Shown here in pieces: positions 9,090-18,876 of a stretch of 64,000 nt of DNA. The DNA is from Neisseria chenwenguii. Lineage in GTDB: Bacteria; Pseudomonadota; Gammaproteobacteria; Burkholderiales; Neisseriaceae. The position numbers were made by a program, and so were the translations under genes. Every line of letters begins with the position of its first letter. The stretch's first letter is position 1. The DNA is taken from positions 1,054,001 through 1,118,000 of the forward strand of contig NZ_CP022278.1 of assembly GCF_002216145.1 (NCBI RefSeq), in the 5' to 3' direction. The notes beneath the pieces are model-generated. The model saw only the letters and a program-made list of their open reading frames with translations. It searched no databases and had not been told where the DNA came from.

Positions 9090-9884
9090 ATGCTCAAGCA
9101 ACGAATCCTGACCGCCCTGTGGCTTCTGCCCTTAATGCTGGGCATGCTGTTTTACGCGCCAAACGGGCTGTGGGCGGCGTTTGCCGGCCTGATCGCCCTC
9201 TTGGCGCTGTGGGAATATTCCCGCATGGCGGGTTTGGACGCCCGCCGCACCAACCACTACCTCGCCGCCAGCCTGATTTTCGGCATCATCGCCTACGCAG
9301 GCGGCTGGACGCTGCCGAACTTGGTTTGGTACGCCGTTTTGGCGTTCTGGCTGATTGTCATGCCGATGTGGCTCGTGAAAAAATGGACGCTCAAAGGCAG
9401 CTGGCAGGCTTATACCGTCGGCTGGCTCTTGATGATGCCGTTTTGGTTCGCCCTCGTCTCCCTGCGCCCCGCACCCGAATCCGCCGTCTCCCTGCTCGCC
9501 GTCATGGGCTTGGTGTGGGTCGCCGACATTTCCGCCTACTTCAGCGGCAAAGCCTTCGGCAAACACAAACTCGCCCCCGCCATCAGCCCGGGAAAAAGCT
9601 GGGAAGGCGCAATCGGCGGCGCATTGTGCGTGGCCGTTTACCTAATCATCGTCCGTCAGGCCGGCTGGCTGGCGTTTGACACCGGCTGGCCCAACACCCT
9701 CCTCATCGGCCTCGTTCTGACCGTCGTCAGCGTCTGCGGCGACCTGCTCGAAAGCTGGCTCAAACGCGCCGCCGGCATCAAAGACAGCAGCAAACTGCTC
9801 CCCGGCCACGGCGGCGTATTCGACCGCGTCGATTCGCTGATCGCCGTCTTGAGTGTGTATGCGGCGGTGCTGGCACTGGCATAG
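9090..9884 (+). CDS. cdsA: Phosphatidate cytidylyltransferase (CDP-DAG synthase)
   Basis: A 264-residue integral membrane enzyme that makes CDP-diacylglycerol from phosphatidate and CTP for phospholipid synthesis. Several hydrophobic segments are visible through residue 220. The CdsA signature occupies the C-terminal part: SWLKRAAGIKDSSKLLPG followed directly by HGGVFDRVD. The ATG at 9090 follows GGAGCTGACGCC, a good ribosome-binding site overlapping the end of uppS. The stop codon abuts a DUS (TAGGCCGTCTGAA). Confidence 0.94.
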   Translation: MLKQRILTALWLLPLMLGMLFYAPNGLWAAFAGLIALLALWEYSRMAGLDARRTNHYLAASLIFGIIAYAGGWTLPNLVWYAVLAFWLIVMPMWLVKKWTLKGSWQAYTVGWLLMMPFWFALVSLRPAPESAVSLLAVMGLVWVADISAYFSGKAFGKHKLAPAISPGKSWEGAIGGALCVAVYLIIVRQAGWLAFDTGWPNTLLIGLVLTVVSVCGDLLESWLKRAAGIKDSSKLLPGHGGVFDRVDSLIAVLSVYAAVLALA

Positions 9885-9966
9885 GCCGTCTGAATATTCT
9901 GCCAAACCGAAATAGGATGCGCCTCGGTGCATCGTCACACAACAGGGAAACAAATGCGCAGTCATT

Positions 9967-10071
9967 GTAGGCTGGGCTTCAGCCCAGTAAAACCATGCTA
10001 CTGCCGTCAACCATCACAACACCCCAATCGAAACCAAAGGCCGTCTGAAAAAACCTTTCAGACGGCCTGCC
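9967..10071. repeat. GTAGG-hairpin repeat plus inverted DUS before dxr
   Basis: GTAGG at 9967 leads into CTGGGCT-TC-AGCCCAG (9972-9987). At about 10038-10070 an inverted DUS pair (AGGCCGTCTGAAAA / TTTCAGACGGCCT) ends ten bases before the dxr start. The placement suggests a terminator for cdsA, with dxr transcription resuming through or after it. Confidence 0.6.
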
Positions 10072-10080
10072 CCAAATACC

Positions 10081-11262
10081 ATGACCAGACAAACCCTCAC
10101 TATCCTCGGCAGTACCGGCAGCATCGGCGTGTCCACGCTCGATGTCGTCGCCCGCCATCCCGACACCTTCCAAATCTTCGCGCTGGCCGGACACCGCCAA
10201 ACTGAGAAGCTGGCGGCGCAATGCGTGCAGTTCCAGCCCCAGTTTGCCGTGGTTGCCGATGCGGAATGCGCAGCGGATTTAGCAGGCCGTCTGAAAGCCG
10301 CGGGCTGCGCCACCGAAGTGCTTCACGGTACGCAGGCCCTGATTGACGTGGCTTCGGCGGCGGAGGTAACGGGTGTGATGTGCGCCATCGTCGGCGCCGC
10401 CGGCCTGCCCTCTGCGCTGGCCGCCGCCAAAGCGGGCAAAACCATTTATTTGGCCAACAAAGAAACGCTGGTCGTCGCCGGCGCGCTGTTTATGCAGACC
10501 GCCAAAGCCAACGGCGCCACCGTGTTGCCCATCGACAGCGAACACAACGCCATTTTCCAAGTATTGCCGCGCGACTACACAGGCCGTCTGAACGAGCACG
10601 GCATCGCCTCCATCATCCTCACCGCTTCGGGCGGGCCGTTTCTCCACACCGATTTGGCCGCGTTCGACAGCATTACCCCCGCCCAAGCGGTGAAACACCC
10701 GAATTGGAGCATGGGGCGGAAAATCTCCGTCGATTCCGCCAGCATGATGAACAAAGGGTTGGAATTAATCGAAGCGCATTGGCTGTTCAACTGTCCGCCC
10801 GACAAGCTCGAAGTCGTCATCCACCCCCAATCCGTGATTCACAGTATGGTGCGCTACCGCGACGGTTCCGTGCTCGCCCAAATGGGCAACCCCGATATGC
10901 GCACCCCCATCGCCTACTGCCTCGGTCTGCCCGAGCGCATCGAATCCGGCGTCGGCGCATTGGATTTCGGCAGCCTCGCCGCGTTGACCTTTACCGTGCC
11001 CGACTTCAACCGTTTCCCCTGCCTGAAACTCGCCTACGACGCCATGCACGCCGGCGGCAGCGCCCCGTGCGTCCTCAACGCCGCCAACGAAGAAGCCGTC
11101 ACCGCCTTTTTAGACAAACGGATTAAGTTTACCGACATTCCCCGCGTCGTCACCCATTGTTTGGAACAGGATTTTTCAGACTGCCTCAGCGATACCGACA
11201 GCCTCTTGGCGCAAGACAAAGAAAGCCGCGCTTGGGCGCAGGCGTTTATGGCGGGGTTGTGA
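10081..11262 (+). CDS. dxr: 1-deoxy-D-xylulose 5-phosphate reductoisomerase
   Basis: A 393-residue DXR (IspC), converting DXP to MEP with NADPH in the non-mevalonate isoprenoid pathway that feeds UppS. The NADPH site is GSTGSIGVSTLDVV at residues 8-21. Metal and substrate residues occur in PIDSEHNAIFQ, ASGGPF and the region WSMGRKISVDSASMMNKGLE. The C-terminal helix bundle is complete. It starts right after an inverted DUS and ends with another one. Length matches the family. Confidence 0.96.
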   Translation: MTRQTLTILGSTGSIGVSTLDVVARHPDTFQIFALAGHRQTEKLAAQCVQFQPQFAVVADAECAADLAGRLKAAGCATEVLHGTQALIDVASAAEVTGVMCAIVGAAGLPSALAAAKAGKTIYLANKETLVVAGALFMQTAKANGATVLPIDSEHNAIFQVLPRDYTGRLNEHGIASIILTASGGPFLHTDLAAFDSITPAQAVKHPNWSMGRKISVDSASMMNKGLELIEAHWLFNCPPDKLEVVIHPQSVIHSMVRYRDGSVLAQMGNPDMRTPIAYCLGLPERIESGVGALDFGSLAALTFTVPDFNRFPCLKLAYDAMHAGGSAPCVLNAANEEAVTAFLDKRIKFTDIPRVVTHCLEQDFSDCLSDTDSLLAQDKESRAWAQAFMAGL

Positions 11263-11307
11263 GGCCGTCTGAAAACCGCCACCACACACGGTTTTTCAGA
11301 CGGCCTA
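11262..11307. terminator. Inverted DUS terminator after dxr
   Basis: AGGCCGTCTGAAAACC faces GGTTTTTCAGACGGCCT about 20 bases later; the DUS starts immediately after the dxr TGA. The 235-base gap to rseP also holds DUS copies near 11394 and 11464. Confidence 0.75.
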
Positions 11308-11497
11308 ACCTGTCCACCCCGCCGTCCTCAATACAAATAAAGTGAAAAAAATCAATCAGCAGCCGTTTCTCAATTTATAATCCCTTTATCACTTTCAGAC
11401 GGCCTCAAATCAAACCAATGCCGTCTGCCGACACATTTACGGACAAGACCGCCTTTTCATCACAGGCCGTCTGAAAAACACACTCAGGAGTTTTACC

Positions 11498-12838
11498 TTG
11501 CAAACCTTTATTGCCTTTATCGTTGCCATTCTGATTCTGGTGAGCCTGCACGAATTCGGCCACTACATCGTCGCGCGCTGGTGCGGTGTGAAAGTGCTGC
11601 GATTTTCCGTCGGCTTCGGCAAGCCGTTTTTCACGAAAAAACGCGGCGATACGGAATGGTGTTTCTCGCCGATACCGCTGGGCGGTTATGTGAAAATGGT
11701 CGATACCCGCGAAGGGAACGTGTCGAAAGCCGACCTGCCCTACGCGTTCGACAAACAGCATCCGGCCAAGCGCATTGCCATCGTAGCGGCGGGCCCACTG
11801 ACCAATCTTGTGCTGGCGGTTTTGCTCTATGGCCTGAGTTTTTCCTTCGGCGTCACCGAAATCAAACCGTTCGTCGGTACGGTTGAGCCGTCCAGCATTG
11901 CGGCGAAGGCGGGTTTCCAAAGCGGTGATAAAATCCTTTCGGTCAACGGCGAAGCGGTCAAAGACTGGCCGGCTGCGCAAACCGAAATGGTTTTGGCGCT
12001 GGAAGCGGGCAAGGTGAACGTCGCTGTTCAGACGGCCTCAGGCGAGGCTGCGGTCAGGATTATCGACGCGGCGGGAACGCCTGAAGCAGGTAAAATTGCG
12101 CAAAACAAAGGCAACATCGGCCTTGTGCCTTTTAAAATCACCAACCGCCTCGAGCTGGTCGAAAAAGGCAGCCCCGCCAAAGCCGCAGGTTTGAAAGCGG
12201 GCGACACGCTGCTGGCCGCCAACGGCAAGGCTTTAAAAGACTGGATGGAATGGGCAAACCTGTTCCGCAAGAGCCCCGGCCAGAAAATCGACATTGTTTA
12301 CGAACGCGGCGGCAAAACCTTTACCGCCGGCCTGCGCCCCGATACCAAAGAGCTTTCAGACGGCACGTTAATCGGACGTGCCGGTTTGGCGCCCCAAACC
12401 GACGAGGCTTGGGACAAACAAATCCGCCGCGAATACACGCCCTCTGTTCCCGAAGCCTTTAAAATGGGTTGGGACAAAACCGTCGGCTATTCGACCATGA
12501 CGCTGAAGTTTTTCGGCAAGCTGGTAACGGGGCAGGCATCGCTGAGCCACGTTTCCGGCCCGTTGACGATTGCCGACATCGCCGGAAAATCGGCGGAACA
12601 CGGCGTTCAGAGTTATTTGGAATTTTTGGCATTGGTCAGCATCAGTTTGGGCGTTCTCAACCTGCTGCCGATACCCGTTTTAGACGGCGGTCATTTAGTG
12701 TACTATACCGCCGAATGGATACGCGGAAAGCCTTTGAGCGAGCGCATTCAGGCCGTCGGCCTGCGCTTCGGCCTCGCAGCCATGCTGATGCTGATGCTGG
12801 TGGCTTTCTTTAATGATATTAACTGTTTGTTTGGATAA
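11498..12838 (+). CDS. rseP: RseP, site-2 intramembrane zinc metalloprotease
   Basis: A 446-residue inner-membrane protease that cleaves anti-sigma factors and signal-peptide remnants. The zinc motif HEFGH is at residues 18-22 in the first membrane helix, and the third ligand lies in [15 protein letters not shown] near the C-terminus. Two PDZ domains lie in the periplasmic middle. The start is TTG: AGGAG at 11486-11490 sits seven bases before it and no ATG fits the conserved N-terminus. The gene ends four bases before bamA, so the two are very likely one transcript. Confidence 0.94.
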   Translation: MQTFIAFIVAILILVSLHEFGHYIVARWCGVKVLRFSVGFGKPFFTKKRGDTEWCFSPIPLGGYVKMVDTREGNVSKADLPYAFDKQHPAKRIAIVAAGPLTNLVLAVLLYGLSFSFGVTEIKPFVGTVEPSSIAAKAGFQSGDKILSVNGEAVKDWPAAQTEMVLALEAGKVNVAVQTASGEAAVRIIDAAGTPEAGKIAQNKGNIGLVPFKITNRLELVEKGSPAKAAGLKAGDTLLAANGKALKDWMEWANLFRKSPGQKIDIVYERGGKTFTAGLRPDTKELSDGTLIGRAGLAPQTDEAWDKQIRREYTPSVPEAFKMGWDKTVGYSTMTLKFFGKLVTGQASLSHVSGPLTIADIAGKSAEHGVQSYLEFLALVSISLGVLNLLPIPVLDGGHLVYYTAEWIRGKPLSERIQAVGLRFGLAAMLMLMLVAFFNDINCLFG

Positions 12839-12842
12839 GAGC

Positions 12843-15236
12843 ATGAAACTAAAACAGATTTCTTCCGCATTGATGGTACTCGGCCTCTCACCGCTGGCAT
12901 TGGCCGACTTCATCATCCAAGACATCCGCGTCGAAGGTTTGCAACGCACCGAACCGAGCACCGTATTCAGCTACCTGCCCGTCAAAGTCGGCGACACGTT
13001 CACCGATGCGCGCAGCGAAGAAATCATCAAAAAACTCTACGCTACCGGTTTCTTCGACGACGTGCGCGTCGAAACCATGGGCAACCAGGTTTTGCTTACC
13101 GTCATCGAGCGCCCCACCATCGGCAGTCTCAACATTACCGGCGCCAAAACGCTGCAAGCCGATGCCATCAAGAAAAACTTCGCCAACTTCGGCCTGGCGC
13201 AATCGCAATATTTCAACCCTGCCACGCTGAACCAAGCCATTGCCGGCCTTCAGCAGGAATACCAAAGCCGCGGCCGCCAATCGGTCAAAATCACCCCGAC
13301 CTTAACCAAACTCACGCGTAACCGCGTCGATGTCAACATTGCCATCGAAGAAGGCAAAGCCACCAAAATTACCGACATCGAATTCGAAGGCAACACCCAT
13401 TATTCCGACCGCAAACTGCGTCATCAAATGTCACTGAGCGAAAAAGGCGCGATGACTTGGCTGACCCGCAGCGACCGCTTCAACGAAGAAAAATTTACCA
13501 AAGACATGGAGCGGATCAACGAGTTTTACCAAAACAACGGCTACCTCAATTTCCGTATTCTGAATACCGACATCCAAAGCAATCCGGACAAAACCAAGCA
13601 GACCATCAAGGTTACCGTTGACGAAGGCCAACGCTTCCGTTGGGGCAAAATCCGCATCGAAGGCGACACCCGCGAAGTGCCGAAAGAAGAGCTGTACCAA
13701 TCGCTGAAAAAAATCAAAGAAGGCCGCTGGTACGAACGCCAACAGCTTGCCGCCGCCCTTGAAACCATGCAGAACCGTATGGGTACGGCGGGTTACGCGT
13801 TCAGCGAAATCAGCGTCCAACCCATGCCCAATCCGCAAACCGGCGCCGTGGATTTCGTCCTCAACGTCGAACCCGGCCGCAAAGTTTATGTAAACGAAAT
13901 CAACATCACGGGCAACAACAAAACCCGTGACGAAGTCGTGCGCCGCGAGCTGCGCCAAATGGAAGCCGCGCCCTACGACACTTCCAAGCTGCAACGCTCC
14001 AAAGAGCGTGTCGAACTGTTGGGCTACTTCGATAACGTCCAATTCGACGCCAAACCCGTGGAAGGTACGCCCGACCAAGTCGATTTGGATATGAAAGTCA
14101 CCGAGCGCTCCACCGGCTCGCTCGACATGAGCGCGGGTTGGGTACAGGATACCGGTATCGTCGTTTCCGCAGGCGTCTCCCAAGACAATCTGTTCGGCAC
14201 AGGCAAATCCGCATCCGCACGACTTTCCCGCAGTAAAACCACCCTCAACGGCTCGCTGTCGTTTACCGCTCCCTACTTCACGCCCGACGGCGTAAGTCTC
14301 GGTTACGACGTGTACGGCAAATCCTACGACCCGCGCAAATCCTCTTCCGATTCCAAGCAGTATAAAACCACCACGGTCGGCGGCGGCCTGCGCATGGGCA
14401 TCCCGATTACCGAATACGACCGCATCAACTTAGGTTTGGCCGGCGAACACCTGACCGTCAACACCTACAACGGCGCGCCGAAACGCTACCGCGAATTCAT
14501 GCAGGAGCATACCGGTAACGAAATCGGCAAATTCAAAGGCTGGCTGTACAAAGGCACCATCGGCTGGGGTCGTAACAAAACCGACAACGCCCTGTGGCCG
14601 ACGCGCGGCTACCAGACCAACATCAACGGCGAAATCGCCCTGCCCGGCAGTGATCTGAAATATTACAGTGCCACCCACAACCAAACCTGGTTCTTCCCCT
14701 TAAGTAAAAACTTCACCCTGATGCTGGGCGGCGAAGTCGGCTATGCCAACGGCTACGGCGGCAAAACCATGCCGTTCTTCGAAAACTTCTACGGCGGCGG
14801 TTTGGGCTCCGTACGCGGTTTTGAAAGCGGCACTTTGGGCCCGAAAGTTTATGACGAATACGGCGACAAAGTCAGCTACGGCGGCAACAAAAAAGCCAAC
14901 CTGTCCACCGAACTCTTATTCCCGATGCCCGGCATCAAAGACTCGCGCACCGTGCGCCTGAGCCTGTTTGCCGACGCGGGCAGCGTATGGGACGGCAAAA
15001 CCTACAACGACAGCAGCAGCGACGCATACTACAACGGCGGCCAAACGCAAAACGTTTACGGGTTGGGCAAAACCCACAAATCCACCTTTAAAAACGAACT
15101 GCGCTATTCTGCCGGTGCGGCCGTTACCTGGCTCTCGCCGCTGGGTCCGATGAAGTTCAGCTACGCATACCCGATTAAGAAAAAAGAAGGCGACGAAATC
15201 CAACGCTTCCAATTCCAATTGGGCACCACGTTCTAA
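12843..15236 (+). CDS. bamA: BamA/Omp85, outer membrane protein assembly factor
   Basis: A 797-residue Omp85 protein, the core of the BAM complex that inserts beta-barrel proteins. Signal peptide MKLKQISSALMVLGLSPLALA, then five POTRA repeats (to about residue 425) starting FIIQDIRVEGLQRTEPSTVF. The beta barrel follows, with the conserved loop motif VRGFESGTLGP and a C-terminal signature strand ending in Phe (FQLGTTF). The ATG at 12843 gives a proper signal peptide; an upstream in-frame ATG overlapping rseP does not. Downstream skp encodes the matching periplasmic chaperone. Confidence 0.97.
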   Translation: MKLKQISSALMVLGLSPLALADFIIQDIRVEGLQRTEPSTVFSYLPVKVGDTFTDARSEEIIKKLYATGFFDDVRVETMGNQVLLTVIERPTIGSLNITGAKTLQADAIKKNFANFGLAQSQYFNPATLNQAIAGLQQEYQSRGRQSVKITPTLTKLTRNRVDVNIAIEEGKATKITDIEFEGNTHYSDRKLRHQMSLSEKGAMTWLTRSDRFNEEKFTKDMERINEFYQNNGYLNFRILNTDIQSNPDKTKQTIKVTVDEGQRFRWGKIRIEGDTREVPKEELYQSLKKIKEGRWYERQQLAAALETMQNRMGTAGYAFSEISVQPMPNPQTGAVDFVLNVEPGRKVYVNEINITGNNKTRDEVVRRELRQMEAAPYDTSKLQRSKERVELLGYFDNVQFDAKPVEGTPDQVDLDMKVTERSTGSLDMSAGWVQDTGIVVSAGVSQDNLFGTGKSASARLSRSKTTLNGSLSFTAPYFTPDGVSLGYDVYGKSYDPRKSSSDSKQYKTTTVGGGLRMGIPITEYDRINLGLAGEHLTVNTYNGAPKRYREFMQEHTGNEIGKFKGWLYKGTIGWGRNKTDNALWPTRGYQTNINGEIALPGSDLKYYSATHNQTWFFPLSKNFTLMLGGEVGYANGYGGKTMPFFENFYGGGLGSVRGFESGTLGPKVYDEYGDKVSYGGNKKANLSTELLFPMPGIKDSRTVRLSLFADAGSVWDGKTYNDSSSDAYYNGGQTQNVYGLGKTHKSTFKNELRYSAGAAVTWLSPLGPMKFSYAYPIKKKEGDEIQRFQFQLGTTF

Positions 15237-15374
15237 GCACAAGGCCGTCTGAAATTCGAAAAGGTTTTGGCGTTTACTGTCGGATAATTTACAATCCTGC
15301 CGATTGGATACCTACACACATTTTCAGACGGCCTCACGCTTTACCAAGCAACACAAAGGGCATAAAGGACAAAA

Positions 15375-15863
15375 ATGAACTATACCCGCATACTCGCCGC
15401 CGCATTAGCGCTGGGCTTAACCGCACAAGCCCATGCCGAGCAGAAAATCGGCTTCGTCAACACCGAACGCGTGTATCTTGAATCCAAGCAGGCGCAGGGC
15501 ATCCAAGCCAAGCTTGAAAAAGAGTTCGGCAAACGTCAAAAAGCGCTGGAAACCCTGAAAAAAGAAGGCAAAAGCCTGGAAAGCAGACTTGCCGACACCC
15601 GATTGAAAGAAAAAGACCGGGAAAAAACAGCCAAACGCATGAGCGAACTGATTCAAAGCTTCCGCCGTGCCCAAGCCGCCTACGCCGAAGACTACAACCT
15701 GCGCCGCAACGAAGAATTTGCCGCCCTCCAGCAAAACGCCAACCGCGTGATTCTCGAATTGGCCAAACGCGAAGGTTACGACGTTATTCTGCAAGACGTT
15801 ATCTACATCAACCGTCAGTACGACATTACCGACAGCGTGATTAAAGCCCTAAACGCCAAATAA
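15375..15863 (+). CDS. skp: Skp/OmpH periplasmic chaperone
   Basis: A 162-residue periplasmic chaperone that holds unfolded outer-membrane proteins for BamA. Signal peptide MNYTRILAAALALGLTAQAHA, then IGFVNTERVYLESKQAQG, a typical OmpH opening. Residues about 45-110 form the long charged coiled-coil tentacle (Lys/Glu/Arg-rich), and the protein ends with the trimerisation segment. An AAAGGACAAAA site precedes the ATG. A DUS lies in the bamA-skp gap, yet order and function argue for co-regulation. Confidence 0.93.
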   Translation: MNYTRILAAALALGLTAQAHAEQKIGFVNTERVYLESKQAQGIQAKLEKEFGKRQKALETLKKEGKSLESRLADTRLKEKDREKTAKRMSELIQSFRRAQAAYAEDYNLRRNEEFAALQQNANRVILELAKREGYDVILQDVIYINRQYDITDSVIKALNAK

Positions 15864-15864
15864 T

Positions 15865-15917
15865 TTTTTCAGACGGCCTGAACACTTTTCAACAAGGGTT
15901 CAGGCCGTCTGAAAAAC
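15865..15917. terminator. Inverted DUS terminator after skp
   Basis: TTTTTTCAGACGGCCTGAAC and GTTCAGGCCGTCTGAAAAAC form an extended stem just after the skp stop. The gap to lpxD also holds a half dRS3 word (ATTCCCGCGCAGGCAC) at about 15945 and a further DUS at 15991. Confidence 0.75.
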
Positions 15918-16036
15918 AGCCGTCTGAAACTTTCGCGAACATCATTCCCGCGCAGGCACATACGCTGTTATTTGGAATAAATTTCCCAAATGCCGTCTGA
16001 AAATCCCGTTCAAACCCACCTCCACAGCAAACCATC

Positions 16037-17083
16037 ATGACCCAAGCCTACACCCTTTCCCAAATTACCGCCGAACTCGGCGGCGAATGGCGCGGCGAAG
16101 ACATCGCCGTAACCGCCGTCCGCCCGCTCGACCAAGCCCAAGCCGGACACATCGGCTTTCTCGCCAATCCCAAATACAAAACCGAAGTCGCCGCCAGCAG
16201 CGCCGGCGCCGTGATTGTCTCGGCCAAAGCCGCCGACGAATTTAGCGGCCGCAACCTCATCATCGTGCCCGACCCGTATCTCTATTTCGCCAAAGTCGCG
16301 CGCCTGTTTTCCCCGATTGAAAAAGCCCGCGCCGGCATCCACCCGACTGCCGTCGTCGAGTCCACCGCCAAAGTCCCCGCCAGCTGCGAAATCGGCGCAC
16401 ATGCCTACATCGGCGCCAACACCGTACTCGGCGAAAACTGCCGCATCCTCGCCGGCGCCGTCGTCGAACACGACTGCACGCTGGGCGACGAAACCGTCAT
16501 CCACCCCAACGCCGTCATCTACTACGGCTGCACCCTCGGCAAACGCGTCGAAATCCACAGCGGCGCCGTCATCGGCGCAGACGGCTTCGGGCTGGCCTTT
16601 ACCGGCAGCTCGTGGTTTAAAATCCCGCAAACCGGCGGCGTGACCCTCGGCGACGACGTCGAAATCGGCTCAAACACCAACATCGACCGCGGCGCCATGA
16701 GCGACACCCTCGTCGGACCAGGCACCAAAATCGACAACCAAGTCCAAATCGGCCACAACTGCAAAATCGGCGCCCATACCGTTATCGCCGCCAAGACCGG
16801 CATTTCAGGCAGCGTAACCGTCGGCAGCTACTGCATCATCGGCGGCGGCGTCGGCACCGTCGGCCACATCGAAATCGCCGACAAAACCAACATCGGCGGC
16901 GGCACCTGCATCACCCACAGCATCAAAGAAAGCGGCCAGCACATCGCCAGCCTCTACCCGATGCAGACCCACAAAGAATGGGCGCGCAACGCTGTCTACA
17001 TCCGCCATCTGAGCGAAATGAACAAACGCATCAAAGCCTTGGAAACACAGCTCGGCGGCGCTTCAGACGGCCAAGACGAATAA
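16037..17083 (+). CDS. lpxD: UDP-3-O-acylglucosamine N-acyltransferase
   Basis: A 348-residue LpxD that adds the second acyl chain in lipid A synthesis using acyl-ACP. An N-terminal uridine-binding domain (to about residue 100) is followed by a left-handed beta helix of hexapeptide repeats (IGAHAYIGANTVLGENC and onward). The catalytic His is in the HNCKIGAHTVIAAKTGISGS stretch near residue 240. The C-terminal helix closes the protein (MNKRIKALETQLGG). It leads the lpxD-fabZ-lpxA group. Confidence 0.96.
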   Translation: MTQAYTLSQITAELGGEWRGEDIAVTAVRPLDQAQAGHIGFLANPKYKTEVAASSAGAVIVSAKAADEFSGRNLIIVPDPYLYFAKVARLFSPIEKARAGIHPTAVVESTAKVPASCEIGAHAYIGANTVLGENCRILAGAVVEHDCTLGDETVIHPNAVIYYGCTLGKRVEIHSGAVIGADGFGLAFTGSSWFKIPQTGGVTLGDDVEIGSNTNIDRGAMSDTLVGPGTKIDNQVQIGHNCKIGAHTVIAAKTGISGSVTVGSYCIIGGGVGTVGHIEIADKTNIGGGTCITHSIKESGQHIASLYPMQTHKEWARNAVYIRHLSEMNKRIKALETQLGGASDGQDE

Positions 17084-17250
17084 CGCAGGAAACATCGGCA
17101 AAACCCGCCGCAAAGCCGCAGGCTGGGCTCTAGCCCGGCATCTTTCTGAAATGCAGCCTGACCCGCAGACATCAGAATACCGCCCCCTTCCCTTTTCAGA
17201 CGGCCTCCCCCATACCGTCTGAAAACCCACTTTTAAAAGGACGAAAAACA

Positions 17251-17706
17251 ATGGAATTCAAACTTCCCATCGAAGCCAAAGACATCGAAAAACTCATCCC
17301 CCACCGCTACCCGTTTTTGCAGCTCGACCGCATCATCGCCTTTGAAAGCATGAAAACCCTGAGCGCCATCAAAAACGTCAGCGCCAACGAACCCCAGTTC
17401 CAAGGCCACTTCCCCTGCCTGCCCACCATGCCCGGCGTCCTCATCGTCGAAGGCATGGCGCAAGCCTGCGGCGCACTCGCCATCATCAGCAACGGCGGCC
17501 GCGAAGAAAACGAATTCTTCTTCTTCGCCGGCATCGACGACGCCCGCTTCAAACGCCAAGTCCTTCCCGGCGACCGGCTCATTTACGAAGTCGAACTGCT
17601 CACCTTCAAACGCGGCATCGGCAAATTCCAAGCCTACGCCAAAGTGGACGGCCAAATCGCCGCCGAAGCCGTGATTATGTGCGCCAAACGCATCGTTGCC
17701 GACTAA
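17251..17706 (+). CDS. fabZ: 3-hydroxyacyl-ACP dehydratase FabZ
   Basis: A 151-residue hotdog-fold dehydratase of fatty-acid elongation, which competes with LpxA and LpxD for 3-hydroxyacyl-ACP. The N-terminal LIPHRYPFLQLDRI motif and the active-site region GHFPCLPTMPGVLIVEGMAQ (catalytic His and Glu) are intact. The ATG at 17251 is preceded by AAAGGACGAAAAACA. The 167-base gap from lpxD holds DUS copies and a degenerate GTAGG-type hairpin at about 17119. Full length. Confidence 0.96.
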   Translation: MEFKLPIEAKDIEKLIPHRYPFLQLDRIIAFESMKTLSAIKNVSANEPQFQGHFPCLPTMPGVLIVEGMAQACGALAIISNGGREENEFFFFAGIDDARFKRQVLPGDRLIYEVELLTFKRGIGKFQAYAKVDGQIAAEAVIMCAKRIVAD

Positions 17707-17849
17707 ACAGACAAGCCGTCTGAAAATCCCGTTTTTCAAAACCGCATTTTCAGACGGCACCAACCCAGTGCCCGCCTCATCGCGAGCCAAACGCCACCCC
17801 CCGATTTTTCAGACGGCCGCACACACAAAATGCCCGAAAGGAGCAGCAC

Positions 17850-18638
17850 ATGATTCATCCCAGCGCAAAAATCCACCCCACCGCCATCATTGAAGACGGC
17901 GCCAAAATCGGCGAAAACGTCGAAATCGGCCCCTTCTGCCTCATCGGCGAAAATGTCGAAATCGGTAAAAACACTGTACTCAATTCCCACATCGTCGTCA
18001 AAGGCATTACCAAAATCGGCGAAGACAACCGCATTTTCCAATTCGCCAGCATCGGCGAAGACAACCAAGATTTGAAATACAAAGGCGAACCCACCGAAAC
18101 CGTCATCGGCAACCGCAACCTCATCCGCGAACACGTTACCGTCCACCGCGGCACCGTCCAAGGAGGCGGCATCACCCGCGTCGGCGACGACAACCTGCTG
18201 ATGATCAACGCCCACGTCGCCCACGACTGCCAAATCCGCAACCGCTGCATCCTCGCCAACAACGCCACCCTCGCCGGCCACGTCGAACTCGACGATTTCG
18301 TCATCGTCGGCGGCATGTCGGCCATCCACCAATTCGTCGTCGTCGGCGCCCACGCCATGCTCGGCGGTTGTTCCGCCGTCGCCCAAGACGTCCCGCCCTA
18401 CGTCATCGCACAAGGCAACCACGCCGGCCCCTACGGCGTCAACATCGAAGGTCTGAAACGGCGCGGATTTGAAAAAAACACCATCCACGCCGTGCGCAAT
18501 GCCTACAAACTCCTCTACCGCAGCGGCCTGCCGCTCGAAGAAGCCCAAGCCCAAATCGAAACCGCAGCAAAAGACGAACCCGCGCTTTCGCTGTTTGCCG
18601 ACTTTTTCAAACGTTCCACCCGCGGCATCATCCGCTAA
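17850..18638 (+). CDS. lpxA: UDP-N-acetylglucosamine acyltransferase
   Basis: A 262-residue LpxA catalysing the first acylation of lipid A. It opens [20 protein letters not shown], the start of the left-handed beta helix built from hexapeptide repeats. The catalytic His lies in [16 protein letters not shown] (about residue 125). The C-terminal helical domain (from about 195, [20 protein letters not shown]) is complete. A strong AAAGGAG lies eight bases before the ATG. An inverted DUS terminator closes the gene group. Confidence 0.97.
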   Translation: MIHPSAKIHPTAIIEDGAKIGENVEIGPFCLIGENVEIGKNTVLNSHIVVKGITKIGEDNRIFQFASIGEDNQDLKYKGEPTETVIGNRNLIREHVTVHRGTVQGGGITRVGDDNLLMINAHVAHDCQIRNRCILANNATLAGHVELDDFVIVGGMSAIHQFVVVGAHAMLGGCSAVAQDVPPYVIAQGNHAGPYGVNIEGLKRRGFEKNTIHAVRNAYKLLYRSGLPLEEAQAQIETAAKDEPALSLFADFFKRSTRGIIR

Positions 18639-18649
18639 CCCCCCACGCA

Positions 18650-18683
18650 AAAGGCCGTCTGAAATTTTCAGACGGCCTTTTTA
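18650..18683. terminator. DUS hairpin terminator after lpxA
   Basis: AAAGGCCGTCTGAAA meets TTTCAGACGGCCTTTTT with almost no loop and a T run, an excellent intrinsic terminator 12 bases after the lpxA stop. Confidence 0.85.
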
Positions 18684-18736
18684 AAACTCCGAAGCAGTGG
18701 TCGTCATAATCAAATTCCTAATCAAACCGAAACAAT

Positions 18737-18800
18737 GTAGGTCGGATACTTGTATCCGACAAGCTGATGCGGCATGAAATGCCGGATTCAAAAATCCGAC
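18737..18800. repeat. GTAGG-hairpin repeat, GTCGGATAC stem version
   Basis: GTAGG (18737-18741) runs into stem GTCGGATAC, loop TT, stem GTATCCGAC (18741-18760). A second related arm, GGATTCAAAAATCC, lies at 18784-18797. It has the same layout as the CTGGGCT hairpins elsewhere but a different stem sequence. No gene is seen in 18684-18876. Confidence 0.55.
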
Positions 18801-18876
18801 CGACGCTTTAAATCAGATTTTTGATTTTTAGGAATTTCACTATACCCAGCCACCCCGCAAAGAAAACGGTTGAAAC